64,000 bases of DNA from Verrucomicrobiota bacterium (GTDB lineage: Bacteria; Verrucomicrobiota; Verrucomicrobiia; Limisphaerales; JADJPG01), in contig JADJPG010000030.1 in the NCBI GenBank assembly GCA_016713365.1, positions 12,437-76,436 on the forward strand. Reading direction: 5' to 3'. The position numbers were made by a program, and so were the translations under genes. How positions within the stretch are numbered: the first letter of the stretch is position 1; each line of letters starts with the position of its first letter. The notes beneath the pieces were generated by a model. That model made no database searches. It was not told the origin of the DNA and saw only the letters and a list, made by a program, of their open reading frames with translations. Shown piece after piece: positions 1 through 8,537 of the stretch.

Positions 1-229
1 CGATGTCCTGTTTCAAAAAGTCGTTCATGTGCTTCGAGCTGTGCGCCGAGATGTCGATGCCGATCTCTTTCATCACCTGAATGCCAAGCGGATGCACGTA
101 GCCCGCCGGCTTGGAACCGGCGCTGTGAACGTCGAGGATGTCGCCCGCAACGGCTCGCAGGATGCCTTCGGCGAGATGGCTGCGACAGGAATTGCCAGTG
201 CAGAGGATGAGGATGGAGGGCTTGGTCAT
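1..229 (-). CDS. arsC: Arsenate reductase ArsC (LMW-phosphatase type), C-terminus cut by window edge
   Basis: Reading leftward from the ATG at 229, 76 codons are visible before the window ends. The N-terminus carries the P-loop CTGNSCRS at residues 10-17, the signature of the low-molecular-weight phosphatase fold used by thioredoxin-coupled arsenate reductases. Cys10 would be the nucleophile that reduces arsenate to arsenite in the cytoplasm. The start overlaps the arsR stop by four bases (ATGA), so the two are translationally coupled. The ars context (arsR upstream, arsM divergent) supports arsenate reduction over protein-tyrosine phosphatase activity. The second and third redox cysteines lie outside the window and cannot be checked. 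Confidence 0.88.
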   Translation of the reverse strand, partial: MTKPSILILCTGNSCRSHLAEGILRAVAGDILDVHSAGSKPAGYVHPLGIQVMKEIGIDISAHSSKHMNDFLKQDI

Positions 230-642
230 TTTGATGTGCGTTTGGTTTTTGTAGTGCGGGAGGAAGCAGTCGGCGACGCATCGAATGCTTCAGCCACCCA
301 GCAGCATTCAGACTGTCGGGCTTTCAATTTGCGGAGGTCATCCCGAAAGATGGGATGCGTCGGGAGACAGTCCTGGAGACAGCGCAATTGCCAGTCCAGT
401 TCGCGCGGACGTTCCGCCGGCAGCGAGTAAATCATCCACTGCTCATGCCGCCGCGACTCGACCATCCCGCGCTGGCGCAGATACGCCAAGTGCTTGGACG
501 CCGCGACCTGAGTCAGGCCGAGAATGTCCTGGAGGTGACATACACAAAGCGGGGATTGCGTCAGCAGATGAACGATGCGAAGCCGCGTCTCGTCGCAGAG
601 GCAGTTGTAAATCTGGATAAGTTGCGAAGGTGGCATACCCAT
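226..642 (-). CDS. arsR: ArsR-family arsenic-responsive repressor
   Basis: A 138-residue winged-helix protein. Residues 14-65 have the ArsR/SmtB layout: an N-terminal helix with LCDETRLRIV, then the metal-sensing helix containing Cys33-Val-Cys35 (PLCVCHLQD), then the recognition helix around QVAASKHLAYL. The CVC pair is the classic As(III) ligand set of ArsR, so arsenite binding should release DNA. A further Cys-Cys pair near residues 112-113 could contribute. Met3 is an alternative start. It is the first gene of a leftward arsR-arsC unit and is divergent from arsM across about 140 bases that hold a candidate operator. It is probably autoregulated and also controls arsM. Confidence 0.9.
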   Translation of the reverse strand: MGMPPSQLIQIYNCLCDETRLRIVHLLTQSPLCVCHLQDILGLTQVAASKHLAYLRQRGMVESRRHEQWMIYSLPAERPRELDWQLRCLQDCLPTHPIFRDDLRKLKARQSECCWVAEAFDASPTASSRTTKTKRTSK

Positions 643-657
643 GTAATGAATATACCT

Positions 658-671
658 GCATAAGAATATGC
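658..671. promoter_or_regulatory. Candidate ArsR operator between arsR and arsM
   Basis: The sequence GCATAAGAATATGC is an inverted repeat with 5-base arms (GCATA/TATGC) and a 4-base spacer. It lies 16 bases upstream of the arsR start in the AT-richest part of the divergent arsR-arsM gap, and TATATT/TATTCT blocks nearby could serve as -10 elements. ArsR/SmtB proteins bind short imperfect dyads overlapping promoters. The assignment rests on position and symmetry only. Confidence 0.4.
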
Positions 672-779
672 GTCAACCACCCCACTCACCGCGTCATGCG
701 TCCTTTTCGACGGTCGCTCGTCTTAACTATTGAAAACGGGCCGCCCCGAAGGCGGACCACCAGAGAAAGAACAAGCAAC

Positions 780-1595
780 ATGAAGACTCAGGAACTGCAA
801 AACGACACCGTCAAAACAATCGTGCGCGAGCGCTACGGCCGCATCGTAGAAGAAGGCGGAAGCTGCGGCTGCGCGCCGACCTGCTGCGCCCCGGGAGCGG
901 TTGCCAAAACAACAGACCGCAATGCCGCAGCCATCTCGCAAGGGTTGGGTTACTCCCACGATGAAACCCGCTCCGCGCCTGAAGGGGCGAACCTCGGTCT
1001 CGGGTGCGGCAACCCTCAGACGATTGCCGCGTTGAAATCGGGCGAGACCGTGCTCGACCTCGGCAGTGGCGCCGGCTTTGACGCCTTTCTGGCCGCCCGC
1101 GCTGTCGGTCCTTCCGGTCGCGTCATCGGGGTCGATATGACGCCCGGGATGATTAGCAAGGCCCGGAAGAACCAGGCCGAAGGCGGATTTGAGAACGTCG
1201 AGTTCCGTCTCGGCGAGATTGAAAGACTGCCTGTCGCCGACTCGACCGTGGACGTCATCATCTCCAATTGCGTCATCAACCTGTCACCGGACAAGCCGAG
1301 TGTGTTCCGCGAAGCTTTTCGCGTGTTGAAAGCCGGCGGACGTCTCGCCATCTCGGACATCGTCGCCCTCGCGCCGATTCCCGAGGAACTGCGGCAGGAT
1401 TGGGAGCTCTACACCGGCTGCGTGGCCGGCGCGTCATCGGTGGAGGATTTGAAAGATATGCTCACTCAGGCGGGATTCACGAAGATTCGGATTATGCGGA
1501 AGGATGACAGCCGTGAAATCATTGGTGGATGGTTTCCCGGTCGGAAGGCGGAAGACTTCGTGGCCTCGGCCAATATCGAAGCGGTAAAACCTTAA
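780..1595 (+). CDS. arsM: Arsenite S-adenosylmethionine methyltransferase
   Basis: A 271-residue class I methyltransferase that would convert As(III) to methylated arsenicals using SAM. The SAM-binding motif I is VLDLGSGAGF at residues 91-100, followed by the acidic post-I residue in GVDM (119). The conserved arsenic-binding cysteines of ArsM are present: Cys76 (GLGCGNP), Cys164 (SNCVINL) and Cys214 (GCVAGA). An extra Cys cluster at residues 29-36 (CGCAPTCC) is common in bacterial ArsM. The open frame extends upstream to 630, but ATG 780 gives the normal family N-terminus. It is divergent from arsR and 7 bases upstream of the SigZ gene, so co-expression is likely. Confidence 0.92.
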   Translation: MKTQELQNDTVKTIVRERYGRIVEEGGSCGCAPTCCAPGAVAKTTDRNAAAISQGLGYSHDETRSAPEGANLGLGCGNPQTIAALKSGETVLDLGSGAGFDAFLAARAVGPSGRVIGVDMTPGMISKARKNQAEGGFENVEFRLGEIERLPVADSTVDVIISNCVINLSPDKPSVFREAFRVLKAGGRLAISDIVALAPIPEELRQDWELYTGCVAGASSVEDLKDMLTQAGFTKIRIMRKDDSREIIGGWFPGRKAEDFVASANIEAVKP

Positions 1596-1602
1596 ACAAC
1601 TG

Positions 1603-2115
1603 ATGAACGCAACGGTGGAACATATCTGGCACGAGTTCGCCGAAAAGCTGGATCAGTTCATCCGCGCGCGGGTGTCTGACCCGGCCACGGCGGAGGACAT
1701 CCGGCAGGATGTTTTCGTGAAGATTCAGCAACGGCTTGGGCAGCTCCAGGACCCGGCCAAACTCCAGAACTGGATTTACCTCATCGCGCGCAACGCCGTC
1801 ATCGACCACTACCGCACGCGCAAGGAAACCGTGGAAGTGCCGGAGACGCTGCCTGCGAAACCGGCGGAGCACGACCCGGAGATTGAAGGACTGAAAGCGT
1901 CCTTCCGCCGGATGATTTACAGCCTGCCCGAACCGTATCGCGACGCGCTGGTCCTGACCGAACTGGAGGGACTCACTCAAAAGGAACTGGCGGAGCGGCT
2001 GGGCATCTCAGTGTCAGGGGCGAAATCGCGCGTGCAACGCGCCCGTGAACAGTTGAAGGAAATGCTGCACAAGTGCTGTTACCTTCGAGTTCGACCGGCG
2101 GGGCGGGTTGATTGA
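1603..2115 (+). CDS. sigZ: SigZ-type ECF RNA polymerase sigma factor, C-terminus frameshifted
   Basis: The intact frame gives 170 residues with region 2 (about 10-75, including EDIRQDVFVKI and the helix NWIYLIARNAVIDHYR) and region 4 (about 105-155, LPEPYRDALVLTELEGLTQKELAERL). After residue 160 the frame seems wrong. Dropping one C of the CC at 2082-2083 opens a tail of 27 residues that starts FEFDRRGG, contains three cysteines and stops at 2165-2167, for 187 residues in total. As I recall, SigZ proteins end with a Cys-containing tail of this kind, so the restored form is probably the true one. The gene starts 7 bases after arsM, suggesting a link with arsenic stress. No anti-sigma gene is visible. 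Confidence 0.85.
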   Translation: MNATVEHIWHEFAEKLDQFIRARVSDPATAEDIRQDVFVKIQQRLGQLQDPAKLQNWIYLIARNAVIDHYRTRKETVEVPETLPAKPAEHDPEIEGLKASFRRMIYSLPEPYRDALVLTELEGLTQKELAERLGISVSGAKSRVQRAREQLKEMLHKCCYLRVRPAGRVD

Positions 2116-2305
2116 TTGCACACCACGCACCAGCGGTAGCTGCAAAGAGTGCGAGGAATCTCGGTGAGAGACATTCACCGCTCACAAGCTCGCAAAGAAA
2201 TTCGGCATCGAAGATCGCCGAACTGTTCGCCCTCACCGGAACATGTGCATACACACCTGAGTTCCGCGCACCATCATTGTGGTGGTACTGCCGGGGAATG
2301 GGCGA

Positions 2306-2535
2306 TTAACCGAAAGCGCCCAAGACCAGCAGGTCGATGCCCTTTGATACTCCTTCGCCAGCGATTACCGACCCAGGACGGCCAGGCAGCAGTTTCGAAA
2401 TGACGCCGTAACCCTCCCGGTTGAGCGGGTCGCGGGCGTCCTTCGACGCTGCTTCAGGCGCCGCATCGGCGCGTCCCACCACCGGGGCTACGTGCCGAAC
2501 GCGGTGCCGAATTTTGGAACAGACTTCCTCGGCGG
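2306..2535 (-). pseudogene. Possible remnant of a universal-stress-protein C-terminus
   Basis: Directly downstream of the phosphodiesterase stop, the minus strand is open for about 70 codons without a convincing start and ends with TAA at 2306-2308. The last residues (KLLPGRPGSVIA and then GIDLLVLGAFG) resemble the segment of UspA-type stress proteins before the nucleotide-binding G-x2-G-x9-G(S/T) motif, which is missing. It looks like the tail of a truncated gene. The match is by eye and weak. The rest of 2168-2305 shows no gene. Confidence 0.25.
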
Positions 2536-4149
2536 CTATTTCAAGGCCGGTTCGCCGTTGCCTTCGTCAAAGTAGAATGTGCCGTTGACCTCGCTGAACT
2601 GCAGGTATTGTGTCCAGCGAAACAGGCCGGTCTCACGGGTTGCTTCGAGCTTCTTCACATTCACTTTAGGCGCGGGCTCCTTGCTGTGGACGAGCGCCTC
2701 GTGGAGGACGCGTCCGTCCATCGGCTTGATTGGCTTCACGCCGAGCAGATGAAGGATCGTCGGCGCGAGATCAATGTTGCCACTCGGCACGTCGCTGATC
2801 TGGCCTTTCTTGATGCTCGGGCCTGCGGCGACCAGCGTGTTGTTCATGTCGTAGCGGCTCAGTGACGCATGCGTGCCGCGACCGCGGGTTCCCCCGGCGG
2901 AGATGATCATCCCGGGCGCCCCGTTGTCGTTGCGACTGGCGTTCCAGCGCATGGAGATAACCACGTCGGGCGCCGTCGAATTGGTGCTGTTGTAGCCGAC
3001 GCGTTCCAGCGGGAAGGTGCCTTCAATCGGCAGGCGGGAGAAAATGACGCCGGTGAAATCCGCCGTCTGCAAGAACTCGACGAGGCGTCGGATCACCGGT
3101 TCGTCGCGCTCGATGACGTAGAACGACGCGCTGCCGCCCAGCCCGATGACCATCACGTCACCGCGTTCCGGATCTTCCAGCTTCTTGCCGGCGGAGAACT
3201 TCTGTTGCTTGAGAATTTTCTCGATGTCCGGCCCCGCTGTAATCGTCGAGAAGCCGTGGTCCGAAACGACAAAAATGTCGGTCTTCTCGTAGACACCCTT
3301 CTCCTTGAGCGTCTTGATGACGTCCGCGAGATTCTTGTCGCTGTTCTCGATCGCCACCAGCGCATTGCTGGATCCGATGCCGTGTTCGTGCTGGCTCTTG
3401 TCGGGCTCGCTCAGCCAGAGCAGTGTGTATTTCGGCACGCCATTCTTCCAAAGGCTGCGCAGGAGCGACCGGGCCGTCCAATTGTCCTGCGCCAGGTTCG
3501 GGTACGTGATCGGAGTGGGGAACGCCTTGTCGTCATTCACCTTGGCCAGCGAAGCGGCGAGGTCTCGTGGAATCGTTTTGCCTTCGAACAACGTGACCGA
3601 CTTCTTCGCGGCCTCGGAATCCTTCTTCACCGAGCGATCGTGGAAGAGAGCCACCGGTTTGGCTCCCGCGATGATCGTGGGAATGCCCGCCTGCTGCAGG
3701 GTTTCAGCGAGGGTCGGCAGTGTGAGATAATGTCCGCCGGTGAGCAGATCGCCCCGGCGCACCGCGTCGAGACTCTCGGAAGCGTAGGTGGTGAGGAAGT
3801 TCAGTTCAGGACGGAAGTCGACGTTGGCTTGAATGCCGTTGCGCCCCGGATTGGAACCTGTCGCGAGCGCGGCGCCGTTCGCCTGCGTGGTGCTGACAAA
3901 CACGCAATGGTTGCGGCGGAAGAAGGTGCCGTTGGTCGCCAGCGAGTAGAGCGTGGGACAATATTGCGGTGTGATGAAGTCCGGGCGCATGCCGTCCCAC
4001 ACCAGCACCACGACATGTTCGGCCTGACCCTGGGCGGACGCGCGATGGACCGCGGATATCCAGCTCAAGATGGCGATCGCGCACCACACCAGCGTTTTCA
4101 TGTAACGATTCAGTTTCATGTTCATAAGCATGTTCATTTCAATATTCAT
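2536..4149 (-). CDS. Exported alkaline phosphatase-superfamily phosphodiesterase
   Basis: The chosen ATG at 4149 has GGAG about 8 bases upstream and gives 537 residues. ATGs at 4119 and 4101 are alternatives. A hydrophobic segment (residues 21-33, ending near ASAQ) is a signal peptide, so the protein acts outside the cytoplasm. The fold is that of nucleotide pyrophosphatase/phosphodiesterases: metal ligand Asp52 in VWDGMRP, nucleophile Thr in VSTTQANGA (about 86-93), a second metal site VVSDHGF in mid-protein and a late His in GTHASLS. The substrate is probably a phosphodiester or phosphomonoester released from organic matter. It has no operon partner; both flanks hold decayed sequence. Confidence 0.82.
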   Translation of the reverse strand: MNIEMNMLMNMKLNRYMKTLVWCAIAILSWISAVHRASAQGQAEHVVVLVWDGMRPDFITPQYCPTLYSLATNGTFFRRNHCVFVSTTQANGAALATGSNPGRNGIQANVDFRPELNFLTTYASESLDAVRRGDLLTGGHYLTLPTLAETLQQAGIPTIIAGAKPVALFHDRSVKKDSEAAKKSVTLFEGKTIPRDLAASLAKVNDDKAFPTPITYPNLAQDNWTARSLLRSLWKNGVPKYTLLWLSEPDKSQHEHGIGSSNALVAIENSDKNLADVIKTLKEKGVYEKTDIFVVSDHGFSTITAGPDIEKILKQQKFSAGKKLEDPERGDVMVIGLGGSASFYVIERDEPVIRRLVEFLQTADFTGVIFSRLPIEGTFPLERVGYNSTNSTAPDVVISMRWNASRNDNGAPGMIISAGGTRGRGTHASLSRYDMNNTLVAAGPSIKKGQISDVPSGNIDLAPTILHLLGVKPIKPMDGRVLHEALVHSKEPAPKVNVKKLEATRETGLFRWTQYLQFSEVNGTFYFDEGNGEPALK

Positions 4150-4601
4150 CAGCGGCGCTCCACTTTGGACGCACACCGTCGCTTGTGCCCGCATGGCATC
4201 CATGCGTAACGGCGAAGGACGTATCCCGTTGCACCGGCTCTGTCGCGTCCTTGTCACTCGAGGCCGCGCGCAATTAGACCGCCAGCCGGCCGAGCAATAC
4301 TCGAAATTTTTCCACTATTACCGCATCCATTATTGAGAGTTCAAATGTGACTGCCAATCCGACCGGCATCTAGTTTTAAGAGAGCCGGGACTATCATGGA
4401 AAGACCGGCAAGAAGGGAGAGAAGTCACGTCAACTTGCGCCCGTTGGCACAGCGGGACGAAACACTGTCGAAGAGCCAGCTACGGTGGAGTGCCAGGGAA
4501 AGAATGGACACGGCGCCCGTTTGTCACGGATCGTGTTGTACTGCGAATGCCATTCATATTGATGGGAGGACGTTCTCAGCGCTGTGTTTGTGAGGCAAGC
4601 G
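4150..4601. other. Intergenic stretch with no convincing gene
   Basis: Short open frames occur on both strands, but none shows a recognisable domain or a start with a ribosome-binding site. The part nearest the phosphodiesterase start is its leader region. AT-rich sequence around 4300-4340 could hold its promoter, but no clear -35/-10 pair was seen. Confidence 0.5.
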
Positions 4602-4859
4602 TCAACTTTTTGTCTCCGGCCTCTTGCTCGACATCGCCGGGCTCGCCTGCCCGGAGTTGGCCAAGATTCCGTCGGCTCGATTCAACTCCTGCGGGCGGGC
4701 CTTCAATCCTGCATAATCGACACGGGCATCCTTCACGGATTGTTTGAGCATGGCGTCGAACAACGAATGGCTCCCATTCGTAGTGGTTTCCCAACTGAAC
4801 TTCAGGGATGGCATCGGCGGCTGCTCTGGAATCCGCGAACCGTGTGGCGAATTGATCAT
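4602..4859 (-). pseudogene. Remnant of a DUF547-family protein
   Basis: The 85-codon frame contains FDAMLKQSVKDARVDYAG followed by LKARPQELN, which resembles the opening of DUF547 domains (FD.LL...V.DG.VDY..LK). Full-length members run for more than 200 residues with a conserved His and Glu. Here the homology stops after about 30 residues. A neighbouring frame continues with LGQLRAGEPGDVEQ, as expected after a frameshift, and then degenerates. I read this as a dead fragment. It has no ribosome-binding site. Confidence 0.4.
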
Positions 4860-5001
4860 TCACACTCGCGCTTCGCAGCGACCCGCAAGCGAATGAAACG
4901 GTGACAAACCCGTTCGCCAGTCACAACATCCTCCTCCGGGTGCAGCCACCGGCCTGAGCTGAAACTGACAGGCAAGCGCACGACAACCACGCACCACATT
5001 C

Positions 5002-6207
5002 ATGCCGACTACCATTGCTCCCACACCTGACCAGCCCGGCGCACCCAGGCAGTCGCCGCTCGCCCGCCGCTGGCTGCGCACGGGGTCGAAAATTCTAGCC
5101 GGGGCAGTGTTGGCGGGACTGCTCGTTTACAAACTAAAATTCACCCCCGTCCCGGTGTCCGCGCATCAAGCCGCCCTCGGAACGGTCACGGCGGAAGTCA
5201 TGGGCACGGGCACGTTGGAGGCACGCGTGAAAACCGTGATCAGCCCGCGCATTCAGGAACGGCTGGCCGAAATGTTCGTGGACCAAGGTGATCCCGTGAG
5301 CACCGGCCAGTTGCTCGCGCGGCTCGACGATGGCGAACTCAAGCGTCAGGTGGAAGTTTCGGAGGCCGCGCTGGCCAGCGCCAAGGCGACCGCCGACCGC
5401 GTGCGCGTGGATGAAGCGCGCGCCCAAGCCGTGGAGCAGCAGGCTCAATTGGATTACAAGCGCGTTTCCGGTTTGCTCGCCGCCAAGATCAGTTCCGAGG
5501 CCGAGATGGACAAAGCCATCGAGCAATTGCGCGTGGCTGAAACCGACCTGCTTCGCGCCCGCGCCGCCACGGTGGAAGCCCACCAGCAAGTCGTCACAGC
5601 GGAAAAAAATCTCGGCTACCAGCGGGAGCGCCTCAGCTTCACGCAGATTCTGAGTCCGTATGACGGCTTGGTCACGCGCCGTGATCGCGACCCCGGCGGC
5701 GTGGTTGTGCCGGGCAGTTCACTGTTGCAACTCATTTCCACCAACGAACTCTGGATTTCCGCGTGGGTGGACGAAACGGCGATGGTGGGTCTCGCCACCG
5801 GCCAGGTTGCCCGCATCGTTTTCCGATCGGAACCAGGGCGGAGTTATCGCGGCGCAGTCGCCCGGCTGGGGCGCGAGACCGATCGCGAAACGCGGGAATT
5901 CATTGTGGACGTGAGCTTGTCGGAGCTTCCCGCGAATTGGACGGTGGGCCAGCGGGCTGAGGTCTTCATTGAAACCGCGCGCAAGTCCTCCGTGCTTCTG
6001 GTTCCAAAGGCAGTGGTCGTGTGGCGCCACGGGAAGCCGGGAGTTTTCGCCGCGGCTGCCGGGAAGGCGCGGTGGCGAGAAATCAAGTTGGGCTTGGAGG
6101 GCGGCGATAAAGTAGAAGTGTTGGAAGGAATCAAGGAGGGTGAACACGTCGTCCAGCCAAGCCAGCGCGGCGCACTCGTGGATGGCCAGCGCATCAAGGA
6201 GTCATGA
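5002..6207 (+). CDS. Periplasmic adaptor subunit (HlyD/MacA family) of an ABC exporter
   Basis: The protein is 401 residues long. A single N-terminal membrane anchor lies at about residues 31-43. It is followed by a first beta-barrel/lipoyl half (ERLAEMFVDQGDPVSTGQLLARLDDGEL), an alpha-helical coiled-coil hairpin rich in Ala, Glu and Gln (about 115-205), the second lipoyl half (LSPYDGLVTRRDRDPGGVV) and the beta-barrel and membrane-proximal domains. This is the order seen in membrane fusion proteins that link an inner-membrane transporter to an outer-membrane channel. The stop overlaps the permease start (ATGA at 6204), so the three genes 5002-8131 form one operon. No TolC-like partner is encoded nearby. 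The cargo cannot be told from the sequence. Confidence 0.87.
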   Translation: MPTTIAPTPDQPGAPRQSPLARRWLRTGSKILAGAVLAGLLVYKLKFTPVPVSAHQAALGTVTAEVMGTGTLEARVKTVISPRIQERLAEMFVDQGDPVSTGQLLARLDDGELKRQVEVSEAALASAKATADRVRVDEARAQAVEQQAQLDYKRVSGLLAAKISSEAEMDKAIEQLRVAETDLLRARAATVEAHQQVVTAEKNLGYQRERLSFTQILSPYDGLVTRRDRDPGGVVVPGSSLLQLISTNELWISAWVDETAMVGLATGQVARIVFRSEPGRSYRGAVARLGRETDRETREFIVDVSLSELPANWTVGQRAEVFIETARKSSVLLVPKAVVVWRHGKPGVFAAAAGKARWREIKLGLEGGDKVEVLEGIKEGEHVVQPSQRGALVDGQRIKES

Positions 6208-7415
6208 ACCTCGCAGCGCAGGATATCCGCCACAATCTCGGGCGCTTTGCGCTCACGGCGGTCGGCATCGGTCTGCTGCTGATGATCGTGCTGGGCATGA
6301 GCGGGATTTACCGCGGCATGATTGACGACGCTCTGATCGTGGTGAACCGCATCGGCGCGGACTTGTGGGTGGTGCAACGCGGCACGCGCGGACCGTTCGC
6401 CGAGATTTCCCGCGTGCCCGCCAACCTCGAACATCGCTTGCGTGCCGTGCCCGGCGTGGTGAGTGCGCGAACTTTTGTTTCCCATAGCGTCCAGCGCGAG
6501 CACCAAGGAAAGCCGCTGCGGATGAATGTCCACGGCCTCGCCTGGCCGGAAGACAAAGGCGCATGGGTGACGCTGACCGCCGGACGACCGCTGGGTCAAG
6601 GCCACTACGAAATGATTGCCGACGCGTCGCTCGGCCTGGCCTTGGGCGAGAAGATGGTTCTCGGCAAGGACACGTACACGGTCGTGGGTGTCACCAAAGG
6701 CATGGTGTCGTCCGGGGGTGATGGCATCGCGTTTCTCACCACGCAGGACGCGCAGGCAGTTCAGTTCGATCTCTCCGGTGAAGCGATCCGGCTGGAGCGC
6801 GCGGCGCGCGTTCAAAGGGCCGTCGAGCAGGATATCGGACAGGTGCAGCCGTTGTTGCTGGAGCGCGGCGGTGGATTGTCCTCCGGCATTCCCGCGCTCG
6901 CTCGTCCGATGGTCAGCGCCATCACCGTGCGCGTGGCGGATGGGGCGGATCTCGCGACAGTGGCGGCCACCATCGCCGGATGGCCCGACGTTTCGGTCCA
7001 CACGCGCGATGGCCAGGAAGAACTCCTTGTGTATGGCATGATTGACAAGGCGCGGCGCCAGATTGGCCTGTTCCGCGTCCTGCTCATCATCATTTCGACC
7101 ATCATCATGGCGCTGATACTCTACACGCTCACGTTGGACAAGATTCACGACATCGCGATGCTCAAGCTAATGGGGGCCCGCAACTCGATGATCGTCGGCC
7201 TTATCATGCAACAAGCGTTGTTGCTGGGCGCGCTTGGCTTCGGCATCGCATGGTATCTGGGCGGCTGGATTTTCCCGAAGTTCCCGCGCCGGGTGCTGGT
7301 CACGACGGAGGATTTGTTGGGACTCGCGGTCGTGGTGGTGATCATCTCGATCCTGTCGAGCCTGCTCGGTATTTGGAAAGCCCTGCGCGTCGAGCCAAAC
7401 AAAGTGCTCTCCTGA
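6204..7415 (+). CDS. ABC transporter permease, FtsX/MacB-like (DevC-type)
   Basis: This is a 403-residue membrane protein. It has one transmembrane helix near the N-terminus (about 17-36), a large periplasmic domain (about 40-275) with the MacB_PCD layout, and three helices at the C-terminus (about 283-308, 325-350 and 365-390). The loop HDIAMLKLMGARNSMI contains the 'K.LGA' coupling motif typical of FtsX-domain permeases. It should work as a mechanotransmission or export permease with the upstream adaptor and the downstream ATPase. The stop TGA shares its last base with the ATPase start (TGATG at 7413-7417). The gene order adaptor-permease-ATPase matches DevBCA-type exporters, and the substrate is unknown. 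Confidence 0.86.
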   Translation: MNLAAQDIRHNLGRFALTAVGIGLLLMIVLGMSGIYRGMIDDALIVVNRIGADLWVVQRGTRGPFAEISRVPANLEHRLRAVPGVVSARTFVSHSVQREHQGKPLRMNVHGLAWPEDKGAWVTLTAGRPLGQGHYEMIADASLGLALGEKMVLGKDTYTVVGVTKGMVSSGGDGIAFLTTQDAQAVQFDLSGEAIRLERAARVQRAVEQDIGQVQPLLLERGGGLSSGIPALARPMVSAITVRVADGADLATVAATIAGWPDVSVHTRDGQEELLVYGMIDKARRQIGLFRVLLIIISTIIMALILYTLTLDKIHDIAMLKLMGARNSMIVGLIMQQALLLGALGFGIAWYLGGWIFPKFPRRVLVTTEDLLGLAVVVVIISILSSLLGIWKALRVEPNKVLS

Positions 7416-8131
7416 TGACCCCGCCATCCACCGCCCTGCCTGCCATCGAAGTCTTCGACCTGACGAAGATTTACGGCAGCGGCAACACCGAGGTCGTGGC
7501 GATGAAGGACGCAAATCTGCGGGTGGTAAAAGGCGAAGTCATCGCACTCCTCGGACCGAGCGGCGCGGGCAAATCCACGCTGCTGACGGCGATGGGCCTC
7601 ATCAATCCGCCCACGTCCGGCCGCATCGTCATCGGTGGAGTGCCCGTGCTGGACGGCCCGCGACCGCTCGTCGACCTGCGCGCCTTCCGTCGGCATCAAC
7701 TTGGATTCGTTTTTCAGAAGGCAAACCTCATCCCGTTCCTGAACGCAGTGCAAAACGTGCAAGTCGCCCTCGAAATCAACGACGTGCCGCCCCGGTCGGC
7801 GCGGAAACGCGCGATGGAATTGCTCGATTACCTCGGCGTGGCCGACCGCGCGAACAATCTGCCGGACGCGCTATCCGGCGGACAACAACAGCGCGTGGCC
7901 GTGGCCCGCGCCTTGGCCAACGAGCCCAGCCTGATCCTCGCCGACGAACCCACCGCCGCGCTCGACAGCCATCGTGGTCGCCAAGTCATGGAGTTGTTTC
8001 GCAAAGTCGCGCACGAACGCGGTGCGGGCGTGATCGTCGTCACCCACGATCAGCGTTCGCTGGATGTCTTCGACCAGACTTACGAGATGGAGGATGGGCA
8101 GTTGCGAACCGGTCAAACACCCGCCGGCTGA
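7415..8131 (+). CDS. ABC transporter ATP-binding protein (MacB/LolD/DevA type)
   Basis: A 238-residue ATPase with every motif intact: Walker A GPSGAGKST (47-55), Q-loop FQK (100-102), signature LSGGQQQR (153-160), Walker B LILADE (173-178), D-loop AALD and H-loop His211. The start ATG 7415 overlaps the permease stop, although the open frame runs further upstream inside the permease gene. It powers the 5002-8131 exporter. Similarity to LolD-like ATPases would also fit lipoprotein or peptide handling, but the devB-like adaptor upstream favours trans-envelope export. Confidence 0.9.
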   Translation: MTPPSTALPAIEVFDLTKIYGSGNTEVVAMKDANLRVVKGEVIALLGPSGAGKSTLLTAMGLINPPTSGRIVIGGVPVLDGPRPLVDLRAFRRHQLGFVFQKANLIPFLNAVQNVQVALEINDVPPRSARKRAMELLDYLGVADRANNLPDALSGGQQQRVAVARALANEPSLILADEPTAALDSHRGRQVMELFRKVAHERGAGVIVVTHDQRSLDVFDQTYEMEDGQLRTGQTPAG

Positions 8132-8279
8132 TCCGGCGATTCACCTTGCGCCTGTTTGGCCAGGATGGATTTTCCTTTCGCGGAGTTGGTTGATCTTGGA
8201 AAGGAACTCTGCCCGAACTTGAAAACTGGATCTTCCTGCCGACTTCGTCATCGAAGGCTACGTGGACCCGCGCCTGACT

Positions 8280-8490
8280 CGCGTTTTCCGAGTTCTCCGT
8301 CGGCGGCACGGAACTCCGGCTCACCGGGCCGGAGCGGATGGGCAACGGTTTCCACTGGGGCTTCGCCACCAAATCTGGTCGCACCTATGACGTGGAGTGA
8401 ACGGAGGAGTTGAATGCCGCCGACTGCCGGTCTGGCACCCGTCGGCAGTCTGGCAAACCTTCGCTCAGGCCGGCACGGCGGGACTCGGAA
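8280..8490 (+). pseudogene. Possible decayed C-terminal fragment of an exported protein
   Basis: One frame reads TELRLTGPERMGNGFHWGFA and then SGRTYDVE, followed by an in-frame TGA and TEELNAAD. This resembles the 'GRTY.VE.T.DLNA.DW' C-terminal repeat that ends many large verrucomicrobial exported proteins, with a stop where Trp is expected. There is no start and no upstream domain. The remaining sequence from 8132 to 8537 shows nothing else. Confidence 0.25.
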
Positions 8491-8537
8491 TCATTTGGAA
8501 TAAACTTCGGGTCTGGTGCTTCCTACTCCCCGTGAGC

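Noticed and set aside
2869..4209. 446-codon plus-strand frame opposite the phosphodiesterase
   Set aside because: It lies antisense to a recognisable enzyme, has a skewed composition and no motif.
8390..8410. Selenocysteine at the TGA in YDVE-TGA-TEEL
   Set aside because: No SECIS-like stem follows and the surrounding frame is itself degenerate; Trp to stop decay is simpler.
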